NCBI GenBank assembly: GCA_938040995.1
Contig: CALHZT010000080.1
Span: forward strand, 1 to 40,407
Source: an uncultured Pirellulaceae bacterium
GTDB taxonomy: Bacteria > Planctomycetota > Planctomycetia > Pirellulales > Pirellulaceae
Length of the DNA stretch: 40,407 nt
Direction of reading: 5' to 3'
Part shown: one piece after another, positions 1-10,300 of the stretch
Numbering within the stretch: position 1 is the first letter of the stretch
Layout of the letters: every line of letters starts with the position of its first letter
Made by a program: the position numbers and the translations under genes
Notes under the pieces: model-generated
Seen by the model: only the letters and a program-made list of their open reading frames with translations
Database searches by the model: none
What the model was told of the DNA's origin: nothing

Positions 1-70
1 ACGCGTGGCGGCTGATGGGAACACGACGATTTTTTACGCACATCAGCCGCCACGCGTTAGCGTCCGGTTC
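1..70. repeat. palindromic intergenic repeat, family A, copy 1 (cut by window edge)
   Basis: The right arm is complete at 42-70 and the left arm survives only as bases 1-16, with a 25-nt spacer at 17-41. The visible left arm is the exact reverse complement of the matching part of the right arm. The same 29-nt arm occurs as a perfect inverted repeat at 26915-26997, also with a 25-nt spacer, and the spacers share ggga, gacgattt and acgc blocks. It is therefore a dispersed palindromic element of about 83 bp, REP- or MITE-like. No ORF is inside it. Confidence 0.85.
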
Positions 71-507
71 GGAAGAATGCTATAGCACTAAGCCACTCGC
101 GGATGCCGTGCAGTTTTCCATTTGATCCACAGAGCCTGGTCAGCGCCGCTCCTCGGTGCTGTTCGCAGCCGCTTCGACCACCCTTCCGTCTGATGAACCT
201 GGCAGGTTGCTAGCGAATCAACTCTACGACGAACTCAGCGAATTCTTCGCAAAAATAGTCAACCTGCACCGTTCGCGTTCGCGATGTGCCGGACCATGCA
301 TCCTTGTTGCAACGCAAAGCCGGCTCTTGCTACCCTTCCGCCCTACTCTCGCGCCGCCAATGCGCAACCGCATCCGCCAGCGTGAGTACCAACCGTTGCT
401 GAAAGGCCTGCCGTGCCTGAAATACGCCAACGATGGTTCAAATTGAAACGCTGAATAGCCAAATGAATAAAGTCGCACTCGTCTCAACACTTCGAGAGGA
501 ATCCAGT
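71..507. other. intergenic region upstream of the large cytochrome gene; no gene supported
   Basis: About 437 bases between the palindrome and the start of the large secreted protein. Short open frames exist on both strands (for example 156-446 plus), but they lack a recognisable protein pattern or a good ribosome binding site. I see no convincing sigma-70 promoter. The only clear signal is the GAGAGGA Shine-Dalgarno at 494-500 belonging to the next gene. Confidence 0.5.
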
Positions 508-3500
508 ATGGGTTTCGAAAGCGCCGCGAAGATACACCGCGCGCGATCATTGATCGTTTGCCGATTTGCATACTTGATGATTCTCACAGGAATCCTGGTA
601 GGCGATGCGCTGGCCCAATCGCCATCGCAGCCTCAATGGATCTGGTCGCCGGACCACACGCAAGGCGCAGTGCCCCAGGGATCCTGTCACTTCCGAAAAA
701 CGGTTTACCTTCCAACGCCAGGAACCGGCTCGATCGAGATCGCGGCTGACGACGTCTACGAAGTCTTCGTGAACGGCAAATCAGCCGGCGAAGGTAACTC
801 GTCGAAACAGATGACAAAACACGACATTGGCAGCTTGCTACGTCAGGGAAAGAATGTAATTGCCGTCCGAGTCGACAACCGTAACGGGCAGACTGCGGGA
901 CTGGCGGCTGCCATCCGCGTCGCCGCCGCCACCGGTGAGGAACGAGCTTACCTGTCCAACCCGACTTGGCGCACAAGTTTGCGGCCACTTCCCCTTTGGA
1001 GTTCGGTAAGCTACCGCGACGGACGCTGGAACGCTGCGAAGAACAACGGCACCTTTGGTTCAGTCGCGATGAATTCGAACAGGACGGCACAAGCTGCCAG
1101 CCCTTCGATTTACTCCACGCCTACCAACAAAACTCCAACCCCGGCACTACCGCCAGCTGGCAAACAGGATGCGCCGCTCGCAAAATCACTTTCTGAAAAG
1201 GTGCCGACTCCCGCCGTTGCTACGGCAAGCCGTGAAATGCCTACCAGCCCAACCACGTCGGTGCTGGACCTGCCGGCACCCGCATCGAAGCTTGCCGCAT
1301 CGGACAATTCGGCCAAAGTAGAGTCAGAGTCAGTCGTCACCAAAGAGTCAGTCGTCGCCAAAGAGTCAGCACCCGAAAGTCAACCAGCCAGTGTGCCGGC
1401 TGACTCCGCCACGATCGATACCTCTGTCGCTAACGCGGCGGCTGTAGCGGACGCGAACAATGTGGCTCTTGAAACTAACGCGCCTAAAACTAACGCGCCT
1501 AAAACTAACGCGACTCAAACTAACGCGACTCCATCGGTCGCAAACGAAAGTACCGAATCCGTAGCCGAATCATCGCCTCCTACGGACAAACCTGCCGAAA
1601 AGGCAATCGTCAAAGGAAATCCGAACGTCGACCGACCAGAGTTTCGGGTCCGCCCTGGATTTCAGGTCCAGCATATTGCCGGGAACAATGACGTTGGATC
1701 GCTGCTTGCCATGGCATTCAACGAGTTTGGGCAGATCCTGGCTTCTCAGGAAGGCGGACCGCTGCTGATGCTCTACGATTCGAACCAGAACGGCACGCCC
1801 GACAAGGTTCGCATATGTTGCCCAAGCGTCTTTAGCTGTCAGGGCATTTTGCCAGTCTCCGGCAAGGTCTATGTGGTCGGTGACGGCCCTGTCGGTAACG
1901 CGGTCTACCAGCTCTCCGACAACAATCACGACGGAGAATTTGAAGACGTCACCTCACTGGTCCGGTTTGAAGGACCGCCGGGAGAACACGGAGCGCACGG
2001 CCTGACACTGGGGCCTGACGGAAAACTCTACGTGACGATAGGCAACCACACGAAAATCACCCAACCATATGCCCTGAGCAGCCCGCATCAAAACTGGTAC
2101 GAGGGCGAACTGGTACCGACTCGCTACGATGACCCCCGCGGCCAGGCCCAGGGGATCGAGGCACCAGGTGGCGGAGTCATCCGTGTCGATCTGGAAGGTC
2201 GCACCGTCGAGTTGTTTGCTGGCGGACTGCGAAATTCCTACGACCTTGCGTTTAGCAAAGAGGGCGATCTGTTCACCCACGACTCGGACATGGAATCCGA
2301 CATCGGCACGCCGTGGCATCGCCCCACGCGGCTGATCAATCTTGTTGCCGGAGGCGAATATGGCTGGCGAAGTGGTTGGGCAAAGTGGCCTGACTATCTT
2401 GTCGACACACTGCCTGCCGTCGCTGAAACGGATCGCGGATCACCAACAGGCAGCATCTTTTATGACCACTGGGCTTATCCTGCCAAGTACCGAAACGTGA
2501 TGTTCTCCTGCGACTGGGCACAGGGTCAGATTCGCGCCTTTCGTTTTGACCGGCGAGGAGCCGGCTATGCTGCGACAGATGAACTTTTTCTCGAAGGCAA
2601 TCCACTCAACGTGACCGACATTGATGTTGGTCCCGATGGCTGGCTCTACTTTTGTACTGGAGGCCGGGGGACGCGAGGAAACATCTATCGAATTGTCTGG
2701 AGCCAGAAAGTTCCGCCCCAGCAAAAGGACGTCGGTCAGGGTATCGTCCGCGCCATTCGCCAGCCGCAATCGCAGAGTGCGTGGGGTCGTCAGGCCCTCT
2801 CGACGCTGCGTCGCGATCTCGGCAAAACATGGGACCGGGACATTCGGACCTTTGTCGCAAACGCCGACAATCCGCCGGACGAACGTGCCCATGCCCTGCA
2901 ACTGATGCACCTTCTGGGTCCGCCTCCAGCCGACATTGAGCTTCGCGAGCTCTCCCTGGATGCCGAACCACTGGTTCGCGCCAAAGCCGCCTACCTGATG
3001 GGTCTGATCGGCAACCCGCTGACTTCGACAAGACTGTCGGAGATGCTTCGCGACCAGACTGCATTTGTCAGACGACAGGCTGCCGAAGGACTCGCAAGAA
3101 AAGAGGTCCAAGTCGCCGGGCCGTTAACGTTCGGCATGTTGGCGTCTCCTGACCGCTATGAAGCGTGGGCCGCCCGGCGCCTGCTCGAACGGAATACCGG
3201 CACCGAATGGCATGACGAGATACTCCGCTCTGAAAACCCGCGCGTGTTCGTACAGGGCGCGACGGCGATGCTGATCGCCAGCCCCAAACGGGACGTCGCG
3301 CTGAAGGTGATCAAGAGATTCGCGCAACTCAGTCAACAGTTCATCACGGATACAGATTTCACCGACATGCTGCGTGTTGTGCATGTCGCCATCGAACGCG
3401 GAGAGCTGAAGAAGGAAGACCTCACGGCGCTCTCCTCGCAGCTTGCTGAAGAATTCCCGGCGGGCAACATCCGCATCAACCGCGAACTCACACGACTGCT

Positions 3501-4857
3501 CGTCTTTTTGCAGCCGGCATCTGCCATCGATAGAATGCTGGGCTATCTCGAAACGGATATTCCCGCGGAAGACAAATTGCACGTCGGCATGCACCTTGCC
3601 TTTTTTGAAAAAGGAATGAACGCAAGCCAACGAGTCAGGCTGTTATCGTATTTTGAAAAGGCCGACGAACGCAAAGGCGGTCAGAACCTTGCCGGATATG
3701 TAGGTGAAGCCCGCAAACGCATTCTCAAAAGCATGCCGACTGAGCATCTTGTCGCTGCACTCGAAGATGGAAAACGACTTCCCAAAACGGCACTTGCGGT
3801 TCTGTTTGCCATCCCGGAGAGCGAAGATGACCGATACATTTCCACCCTCCAGGAACTTGACCGACAAATCTCCAGCGTAAAAACACCTGCGCACAATCAG
3901 CTGAAGATCGGTATCCTCGCGGTGTTGGCTCGCGGCGGAAATCCTCTCGCCATGGGTTATCTTCGCGAAGTCTACGATCGTGACCCTGAACGTCGGCAAG
4001 CCGTGGCGATGGGACTGGCACAATCTCCCAGTGGGCGAAACTGGGATTACCTCGTGCGGAGTATCCCTTTGCTTGAAGGTGAGCCGGCACGGGAAGTGAT
4101 CCTCAAACTGAAAACCGTCGCGTATGCACCTGAAGAACCGGAGCATGTACGGCAGGTAATTCTCTGCGGATTGCGGCTGGGCGATGCCGGAGCCACCGAT
4201 GCGATCAACCTTTTGCAACACTGGGTTGGAACGACGCCCTCAGTGGTTGGTCAAACCTGGGAAACACAACTCGCCGCGTGGCAGGCCTGGTTTGAGACCA
4301 AGTATCCTGCGAGGCCAGTCGCAGCCCTTCCAGTCGAAACAGGCGACAATCGCTGGACCTTTGATGATCTTCTTACCTACCTTTCCAGCGATGAGGCGGC
4401 TCAGGGCTCGGCTGAGAAGGGTGCGAAAGTATACATACAGGCGTCCTGTGCCGATTGTCACGTCCACGGCAAAAGCGGAATCAACGCCGGCCCGGACCTG
4501 ACGACAATCAGCCGCAGATTTCAGGTTCAGGAGATTCTCGAGTCAATTATTTACCCGTCTCAGGTCATCTCGGACCAATACGCATCACACACCGTCATCA
4601 CAACCGACGGCAAGCAGTTGCAGGGCCTCGTTGTGCCTGATGGCGACGGCAAAATCAAGCTGATCCCAAGCCAGGGCGATCCAAAGATACTGGCGGAATC
4701 CGATATCGACGAAATTTTACCCAACAATACATCGGCGATGCCCGAGGGACTGTTGAACAACCTCAGCCTTGAGCAGATCGCCGACCTCTTCGCCTATCTG
4801 ATGAACGTACCTGAACCGGCAATCGCCACCCGCCCAAAGGCAGGGGAAACGAGATAA
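508..4857 (+). CDS. secreted PVC-type propeller/HEAT-repeat protein with C-terminal c-type cytochrome (CxxCH) domain
   Basis: A 1449-aa exported protein, counted from ATG 508, which has GAGAGGA seven bases upstream; an in-frame ATG at 433 would put 25 extra residues before the signal peptide. Order: signal peptide (about 10-35, ending near GDALAQ), a beta-sandwich domain resembling a galactose-binding fold (about 40-190), a low-complexity Ala/Ser/Thr/Pro linker (about 195-380), a six-bladed propeller of the PVC/glucose-dehydrogenase-like type (about 385-745), HEAT-like helical repeats, and a terminal cytochrome domain with CADCH (C1314, C1317, H1318) and a distal Met-containing stretch. Family knowledge: such planctomycete/verrucomicrobial proteins are predicted periplasmic or surface redox or carbohydrate-oxidising enzymes; the substrate is not known. 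It is monocistronic as far as visible. No neighbour suggests a substrate. Confidence 0.9.
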   Translation: MGFESAAKIHRARSLIVCRFAYLMILTGILVGDALAQSPSQPQWIWSPDHTQGAVPQGSCHFRKTVYLPTPGTGSIEIAADDVYEVFVNGKSAGEGNSSKQMTKHDIGSLLRQGKNVIAVRVDNRNGQTAGLAAAIRVAAATGEERAYLSNPTWRTSLRPLPLWSSVSYRDGRWNAAKNNGTFGSVAMNSNRTAQAASPSIYSTPTNKTPTPALPPAGKQDAPLAKSLSEKVPTPAVATASREMPTSPTTSVLDLPAPASKLAASDNSAKVESESVVTKESVVAKESAPESQPASVPADSATIDTSVANAAAVADANNVALETNAPKTNAPKTNATQTNATPSVANESTESVAESSPPTDKPAEKAIVKGNPNVDRPEFRVRPGFQVQHIAGNNDVGSLLAMAFNEFGQILASQEGGPLLMLYDSNQNGTPDKVRICCPSVFSCQGILPVSGKVYVVGDGPVGNAVYQLSDNNHDGEFEDVTSLVRFEGPPGEHGAHGLTLGPDGKLYVTIGNHTKITQPYALSSPHQNWYEGELVPTRYDDPRGQAQGIEAPGGGVIRVDLEGRTVELFAGGLRNSYDLAFSKEGDLFTHDSDMESDIGTPWHRPTRLINLVAGGEYGWRSGWAKWPDYLVDTLPAVAETDRGSPTGSIFYDHWAYPAKYRNVMFSCDWAQGQIRAFRFDRRGAGYAATDELFLEGNPLNVTDIDVGPDGWLYFCTGGRGTRGNIYRIVWSQKVPPQQKDVGQGIVRAIRQPQSQSAWGRQALSTLRRDLGKTWDRDIRTFVANADNPPDERAHALQLMHLLGPPPADIELRELSLDAEPLVRAKAAYLMGLIGNPLTSTRLSEMLRDQTAFVRRQAAEGLARKEVQVAGPLTFGMLASPDRYEAWAARRLLERNTGTEWHDEILRSENPRVFVQGATAMLIASPKRDVALKVIKRFAQLSQQFITDTDFTDMLRVVHVAIERGELKKEDLTALSSQLAEEFPAGNIRINRELTRLLVFLQPASAIDRMLGYLETDIPAEDKLHVGMHLAFFEKGMNASQRVRLLSYFEKADERKGGQNLAGYVGEARKRILKSMPTEHLVAALEDGKRLPKTALAVLFAIPESEDDRYISTLQELDRQISSVKTPAHNQLKIGILAVLARGGNPLAMGYLREVYDRDPERRQAVAMGLAQSPSGRNWDYLVRSIPLLEGEPAREVILKLKTVAYAPEEPEHVRQVILCGLRLGDAGATDAINLLQHWVGTTPSVVGQTWETQLAAWQAWFETKYPARPVAALPVETGDNRWTFDDLLTYLSSDEAAQGSAEKGAKVYIQASCADCHVHGKSGINAGPDLTTISRRFQVQEILESIIYPSQVISDQYASHTVITTDGKQLQGLVVPDGDGKIKLIPSQGDPKILAESDIDEILPNNTSAMPEGLLNNLSLEQIADLFAYLMNVPEPAIATRPKAGETR
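1471..1530 (+). repeat. four tandem 15-nt repeats inside the linker of the cytochrome protein
   Basis: Units at 1471-1485, 1486-1500, 1501-1515 and 1516-1530 each resemble aaactaacgcgcct plus one base. They encode ETNAP, KTNAP, KTNAT and QTNAT. The in-frame unit length means copy number can vary without breaking the protein. A second short repeat (ESVVTK/ESVVAK) lies just upstream, around 1324-1370. Confidence 0.9.
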
Positions 4858-5152
4858 ATCTTTCGGTGTGTGTCCGTTTTTTTCTATTCTTTTTCCCGAT
4901 TCTTGCCGGAAAGAAAATTCCAGATATGCACCAGCTCTGGGTATAGAAAGATTTTGACATTTCTCTGTCTGCCAACACACAGTTGATGCCACTCTTCGTG
5001 GGGTTTCCCGCATTGATTTGTCACAGGAAAATGGCATGATAACGGGAATGACCCACACGTTTTGACGAAGGGATCATCAAGCAAGGAGCGCAGGACTTGA
5101 AGGTAATGGCATCTTCGACCGCTCCGACATTTTTTCAGGGGAAACTATTTTA
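4858..5152. other. intergenic region with pyrimidine-rich tract; no gene
   Basis: About 295 bases after the cytochrome gene. A run of seven T at 4877-4883 follows a weak 3-bp stem, and an imperfect stem surrounds 4885-4918, so it may end transcription of the upstream gene, but the structure is poor. A TTGACA hexamer at 4954-4959 lacks a good -10 at normal spacing. No conserved-looking ORF. Confidence 0.4.
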
Positions 5153-5446
5153 ATGGCTAAGTCTAAATTCAAATTCGAACCACTTGATGTTGGTTACAAA
5201 GTAATTGTGAAAGGGAAGACACTCGGCGAGATCAAGCCGATGAAAGAGTCGACGGGGCGCCACTGCTTCTACCTTGGCTTTGATACTCGCAAGAATCCAC
5301 GCACTTATCGTGGAAAAATCAAGGCTGCTGAGGCTCTTGAAGCAATCGACCGACTGCTGAACAACCAGAAGAAAAAGCGTTGGACAGAGCAGGCATTGAT
5401 CGTGAACGCATGGGACGAGCGCCCACGAGCGTCTGATCAGTGGTAA
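5153..5446 (+). CDS. small basic protein of unknown function (97 aa)
   Basis: A 97-aa soluble protein beginning MAKSKFKFEP, with AGGGG upstream of the ATG at a longish spacing (about 12 bases). It is rich in Lys and Arg, with a likely compact beta fold in the first half (GYKVIVKGKTLGEI) and a helix around KAAEALEAIDRLLN. It has no signal peptide, membrane segment or motif that I recognise. It stands alone and is followed 36 bases later by a strong intrinsic terminator, which supports its being a real single-gene transcription unit. Function unknown; the composition and small size would allow nucleic-acid binding, but this is only a guess. Confidence 0.75.
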   Translation: MAKSKFKFEPLDVGYKVIVKGKTLGEIKPMKESTGRHCFYLGFDTRKNPRTYRGKIKAAEALEAIDRLLNNQKKKRWTEQALIVNAWDERPRASDQW

Positions 5447-5482
5447 TTTGTCAATCATCGCCAATCGATGACTGAATAGCCG

Positions 5483-5513
5483 ATGGCCCCGAAGTGTTTC
5501 GGGGCCATTTTTT
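5483..5513 (+). terminator. rho-independent terminator after the 97-aa gene
   Basis: Perfect 11-bp stem: 5483-5493 pairs with 5498-5508 around a GTGT loop. A run of six T at 5508-5513 follows. It lies 36 bases past the stop codon of the plus-strand gene. The opposite strand has no T tract after the stem, so it acts in one direction only. Confidence 0.9.
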
Positions 5514-5565
5514 ATTGCGCAAATCACCAATCAGTGATCACCGGCATAGCCGGTGGCTTACAACA

Positions 5566-6771
5566 TCAGTTAAGGTCTTTCGCGAGATCCACGAAGACTT
5601 CCATTTCACTCAGGTTCAAGTCGTCCGAGCCCTCACTCAATTCTGGTCGCAGTATTTTGATCTTCACACGCTGATCGACCTTGGCCGTCTCGAGGAAATC
5701 AAACAGGTCATCCGTCGATTTGATCGGCTTTTCATCCATCTGGACAATGAAGTCTCCCAGCTGAAATCCCGTGTCACCAATCGAAGCATTGGCACGAATG
5801 CCGCCTTTCTCTGCCGGCCCGCCCGAGACGACTTCACGCACATGCACTCCCTCCACGTCGATCCCGACTTGCGCCAACCTGCGTGGATCCGTCCATGAAA
5901 TCCCCAGCCATGGATGTACGACCTGACCATACTCAATCAACTGTGGCACCAGTCGGTTGACGGTGTCGACAGGGATCGCAAAACCGATTCCCGCATAAGC
6001 ACCAGACGGACTGACTATCGCCGTGTTCACGCCAATCAGTCGGCCACTACTGTCGAGAAGCGGCCCGCCTGAATTTCCAGGGTTGATCGCGGCATCTGTC
6101 TGAATGACATCACTGATTCGCCGACCACTCGGCGAGGTAATCTCCCGATCAAGACCGCTGATGACACCAGTCGTCAGGGTCTGGTCCAGCCCAAATGGAC
6201 TACCAATCGCGAGTGCCTGTTGACCAACCTCGAGATCACCGGAACTTCCTATCGGAATCGGATGAAGCGCGGAACTCGGGGCTTCGATTTTCAGTATCGC
6301 GAGGTCTTTTCCCTGAGCGTAGCCAACCGCCCGCGCTTCCCATGTTGACTGATCTGGAAGAATGACCTGTGCACGATCCGCCTTCGACACGACGTGAAAA
6401 TTGGTCACGATGTGCCCCTCTTTGTCCCAGACGAACCCACTACCCGTACCCTGCGGTCGTTCGAGCAGGTTGCGACTGAAAGGGTTGGAGCGTACGACCG
6501 ACGACTTGATAAACACCACCGATTTGGAACACTTCTGAAACAGATTGACCGTATCCAGCTCGGAGCTACTGAGTCCACCACTCGGAGCCACTTCGCGAGG
6601 CAATGCCGGTTGGGACTGTGCAAACAGCGAGGTCGACTTGATTCCGGGGATCACGAGGATCTTCATCAGTGCGACAGCCAACAAGCCGAAGAGCGCGATC
6701 GCTGGCCAGCCAACACCGAACGCGGGGCCTGATTCTGGTTGTTCGTAAAGAGGGGATTCGTGATTGCTCAT
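5566..6771 (-). CDS. membrane-anchored HtrA/DegP-like serine protease (S1C) with one PDZ domain
   Basis: A 401-aa protein. Residues 22-43 form one hydrophobic anchor, so the catalytic part is expected in the periplasm. The trypsin-like domain (about 75-275) shows a complete triad: H126 in TNFHVVS, D156 in GKDLAIL, S234 in GNSGGPLLD. One PDZ domain follows (about 285-378). Family role: quality-control or regulated proteolysis of misfolded envelope proteins, like DegS or single-PDZ HtrA. Start chosen at 6771 because GAGG lies five bases upstream. It is the last gene of a minus-strand run, 78 bases after the 165-aa gene. A 7-bp hairpin (5539-5555) lies just past the stop but has no T tract. Confidence 0.95.
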   Translation of the reverse strand: MSNHESPLYEQPESGPAFGVGWPAIALFGLLAVALMKILVIPGIKSTSLFAQSQPALPREVAPSGGLSSSELDTVNLFQKCSKSVVFIKSSVVRSNPFSRNLLERPQGTGSGFVWDKEGHIVTNFHVVSKADRAQVILPDQSTWEARAVGYAQGKDLAILKIEAPSSALHPIPIGSSGDLEVGQQALAIGSPFGLDQTLTTGVISGLDREITSPSGRRISDVIQTDAAINPGNSGGPLLDSSGRLIGVNTAIVSPSGAYAGIGFAIPVDTVNRLVPQLIEYGQVVHPWLGISWTDPRRLAQVGIDVEGVHVREVVSGGPAEKGGIRANASIGDTGFQLGDFIVQMDEKPIKSTDDLFDFLETAKVDQRVKIKILRPELSEGSDDLNLSEMEVFVDLAKDLN

Positions 6772-6849
6772 AATTGCCTCATAAACAATGCAAAGAAACG
6801 ATGGGACGTCCCGTACAATCCGGGTTCAATCCACGCTCGCGACATGAAT

Positions 6850-7347
6850 TTATCCAGAAACTGCAGCGAACATCTCTGCGTATTCAATGACCCATGCGTC
6901 GATAAGCCGCTCAAACTCGCTGACATCGGCTTCGGCGATTTTCTTGAAGTGTGTTCGGTTGAACGTTTCCTTGTTCCTGACCGTACCTTTGGCGGTCAGC
7001 TCGAGCACATTGAGGGACGATAGCGGGCGAATGGTCATTTCAAGTCGGCTATAGTCACTGCGTCGCTTACCAGCACTTCCACCCGGAACGAAATCATCCC
7101 GAAAGACGGCGGCTCCCCACCCTTTCTCGCCAATGACCGTCTCGAAACGAAAGCCGGGGAAATAGCCAACAAGCTTCTGGATGTTGCGCTCGATGTGTTC
7201 GGAAAGCTGCAGACGATACTCACCGTGCATTCTTTTGAGCTGGGCGGCCGTCAGCTGCTGCTCGCGGGCTTCTTCATCTCTGGCTCGAGCGCGGGCATTG
7301 CCGCGATCCACTGCCTTTTGCAGTCTCTCTTCGAAGCTGTCACTCAT
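6850..7347 (-). CDS. hypothetical protein downstream of tex (165 aa)
   Basis: A 165-aa protein starting MSDSFEERLQKAVDRGNARA. The ATG at 7347 is preferred over the TTG at 7350; it begins three bases after the tex stop, so translation is probably coupled. The first 45 residues are strongly charged and probably helical (coiled-coil-like). The rest looks like an alpha/beta domain (RFETVIGEKGWGAAVFRDDF) with a C-terminal helix. No signal peptide or membrane segment. I do not recognise the family. Its position directly behind tex suggests co-transcription, but no functional link can be claimed. Confidence 0.8.
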   Translation of the reverse strand: MSDSFEERLQKAVDRGNARARARDEEAREQQLTAAQLKRMHGEYRLQLSEHIERNIQKLVGYFPGFRFETVIGEKGWGAAVFRDDFVPGGSAGKRRSDYSRLEMTIRPLSSLNVLELTAKGTVRNKETFNRTHFKKIAEADVSEFERLIDAWVIEYAEMFAAVSG

Positions 7348-7350
7348 CAA

Positions 7351-10300
7351 TCACGCCTGGTTTTTGTCGTCACCGGATTTGTCGGGCGATTTCTTTGAGC
7401 CTTTGGACTTGCCGCCCTTCGCCCCTTTGGTATCGGTGCGAGCCTTGTCGTAAAACTGCGCCAGATCGCCGAACGTTCGCATCGGTTCGGTTCCCTTCAC
7501 CATGTCGTCGGTAATGGGGCGAGCCGGCGGTTTTGGCTTTTTGCGGGCGCGAGGGCGATGCTCATACCGTTGGCTCTTCTGCCTGGCTGGACGGGACGAG
7601 TCTGTCTTACGGCGTGGCCTTCTGGCTGGCGAAGATTCACCTTTTTTACTCGCCGTGCGTTTGACCCCCGGTGGGATGGCCGTCAGGGAAACGCGCCGCT
7701 TCTGCTGATCAATGCTGACCACCCAGACTCGCATCACGTCACCGACCTGCACCACTTCTCGCGGGTCGCCAATGTACCGGTCGGCCAACTGACTAATATG
7801 CACCAGACCGCTTTCCTTGATGCCGATGTCCACAAAAGCACCGAAATCGACAACGTTCAACACCACACCCGACAGCGCCATGTTGGGCTGAAGTGTTTCA
7901 ATACGCGTCACGCTGCTTCGGAAGATAGGCGGTGACGATGCGTAGCGTACGTCTTTTCCAGGCTGTTCGAGTGCCTGCCAGATCATATCGACCTTTTGAC
8001 GCGACACGTCGAGTTCGCCGGCGACCTTATCACGGTCAAGGCCTGGCCATTTTGTGGTCCAGGTGGATTTTTCTGGCGGCTTGGATGATTCGGAATCGGC
8101 GGCTGGTTTGTCGGTAACGGATTCGTCGGCAGCTGGTTTATCCGCTGGCTTGGCGGCAGCTTTCGCAAGCTGCGGCTTGATCGAAATCAGCGGAGCATCA
8201 AGATTTCGCTTAATCTCAGCCGACAGATCATCCATCGTTAAACCGGCGGCGGAAACCAGCTTGGCGGCAACTTCATAGTCGTCGGGATGAACCTCCGTCG
8301 CGTCCAGAGCATTCTTTCCGTCAAAGATGCACAAGTAGGCGATTGCCTGATCATATCCCGACTGAATACCTTCCACCTGTTTCAGATCTTCGCGGGACTG
8401 AAACGGTCCATTCTCGGTTCGATGCTGGAGAATGTTCTCCGCGACGTTCGCGTCGAGCCCAGGCAGCGACTTCATCAACGATGGCGTCGCCAGGTTGGCG
8501 TCGACACCGACGCTGGTAACGCAACTTACGACTTCGTCATGCAAGAAACGCATGAGGGATTTTGTTTTTGTATCGTTGCGAATCTCGCTCATCGTAATGA
8601 GAGCCGGCTCGACCTTGGACATCTCGGCCAGCGGATTTTGCAACCTTCGCCCGATCGCGATGGCGGCACGCAGGCGTGGATCCATATCAGGAAGTTCGCT
8701 CTTGGCCAACGGACCAGTCGAGTACGCGCTGGAACCTCCTTCATTCACGATCGCGTAGCTGATTTCGCGACCCGCCAACTCTTTCTCCAGCATCGTCGAC
8801 ACGGTGGTCTCGGCTTGCCGGCAACCTGTACCATCGCCGATCGCGACGACTTCGAGCTTGTGTTCATCAATCAACGCAACCATTCGTCGGCGACCTTCGT
8901 TTACCCGGTCGGCATCGCCAATCGCGTGAACCGTGGTATCACCAAGCGGTTGGCCATGCTGGTCAATCGCGACGACTTTGCATCCGTATTTCAGGCCAGG
9001 ATCAATCGCCAGAACCCGGCGGCGAATCGGTGGCTGCATCAGCAGGTTTCGCAAGTTGCGTGCGCAGACACGCATGGAATTCTCTTCCGCCTTGTCATAG
9101 TGACTGCGGCGAACCTCCCGTTCGATCGAAGGCAACACCAGTCGCTGCAACGCGTCAACGCCACACTTGCGGAGTTCGTCCGCGTTCGCATGTCCGTCCT
9201 TCACAAGAACGGCAAGGCATTCTTCGTTGATCGCTTTTTCGTCACCGACCAGTTTGACATCCAGAACCCGAAATCGTTCACCACGGTCAAGTGCAAGTAG
9301 CTGGTGCGATGCGACATCCGAGATCGGCGTCGAGAAATTGAAGTAACCCTTGAATGAAGATTTTAGTTGATCACGCTTGCGACGCCGGGCATCACGGCGC
9401 TGTTGACGACGTTGCTCAGCAGTTGTCGCCTGCACCGGGATCTTTACACCCTTTACAACGTCGATCACTTCGGGTGTCGTCTTTTTCTTTTCGGCAGCCT
9501 CAGCTGTCTTCGCCTCACCATCTTCTTTGGCTGGTTCTTCTTTGGCGAACGCTTCTTTCGCGCCGTCTTCCTTCAACGCTTTGCCTTCAGCGACTGGCTG
9601 ATCGGAAGCGACCGTTTCTGTCTTGGGCGATTCAGGTGTCGAATCTTCTGCTTTGGCAGGCGGAGACTCCTCCGCGACGCTATCATCTTCGGGCTTGGCG
9701 GAATCCGTCGAACTGGATGACTCTACTTGATCAGCGGACGCGTTCGATTCGGCGGCGGATTCCTTGTCAGGTGTCGACTCGGCAGTCGCAGATTCTTCCT
9801 CCGACGACTCTGGCGGTTCAACAAACTCTTTGGCTTTCAACAAACCTTTCGACGACAACAATCGCCGTGCAATTCGGCGGACCTTGATATTCTGGCTGAA
9901 CAACTCGGCCACACATTCGCGGACTGCCTTTTCAACATCGGCGGCGGTCGCCATACCATTTTCCGCGTCAACGAGCCCGGCGGCTTTTCCTGGCAAGTCA
10001 GCATTCGAAACACTGCCCTCGATGAACTCATTTGCAAGTGAGCGAATGGCATCGGAAAAATCTCGAGACCGGCGCGTATCTTTCTTGCGTTTGAAGGGCA
10101 GAAAGACATCATCGATTTGCTGCATCGACTCGGCGCCATCAATGCTGGCGCGCAGCTCCTCTGTCAGCAATTTTTGATCGGCAATCGACTTGATGACCGC
10201 TTCTTTGCGAATGCAGAGCTCTTTGGATGCAGTCACAGAGTCGCGAATATCAACGATCTGCTCGATACTCAATCCACCCGTACTGTCACGATGGTATTGA

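Noticed and set aside
156-446. 96-aa plus-strand frame before the cytochrome gene
   Set aside because: No ribosome binding site, no conserved-looking pattern, and an equally long frame on the other strand.
433-507. Upstream ATG for the cytochrome protein
   Set aside because: It would put 25 residues before a typical signal peptide, and the best ribosome binding site (494-500) serves ATG 508.
8287-9300. 337-aa plus-strand open frame
   Set aside because: It lies wholly antisense to the conserved core of tex (YqgF and HhH parts). Its composition is that of a reverse-strand shadow, with no protein motif.
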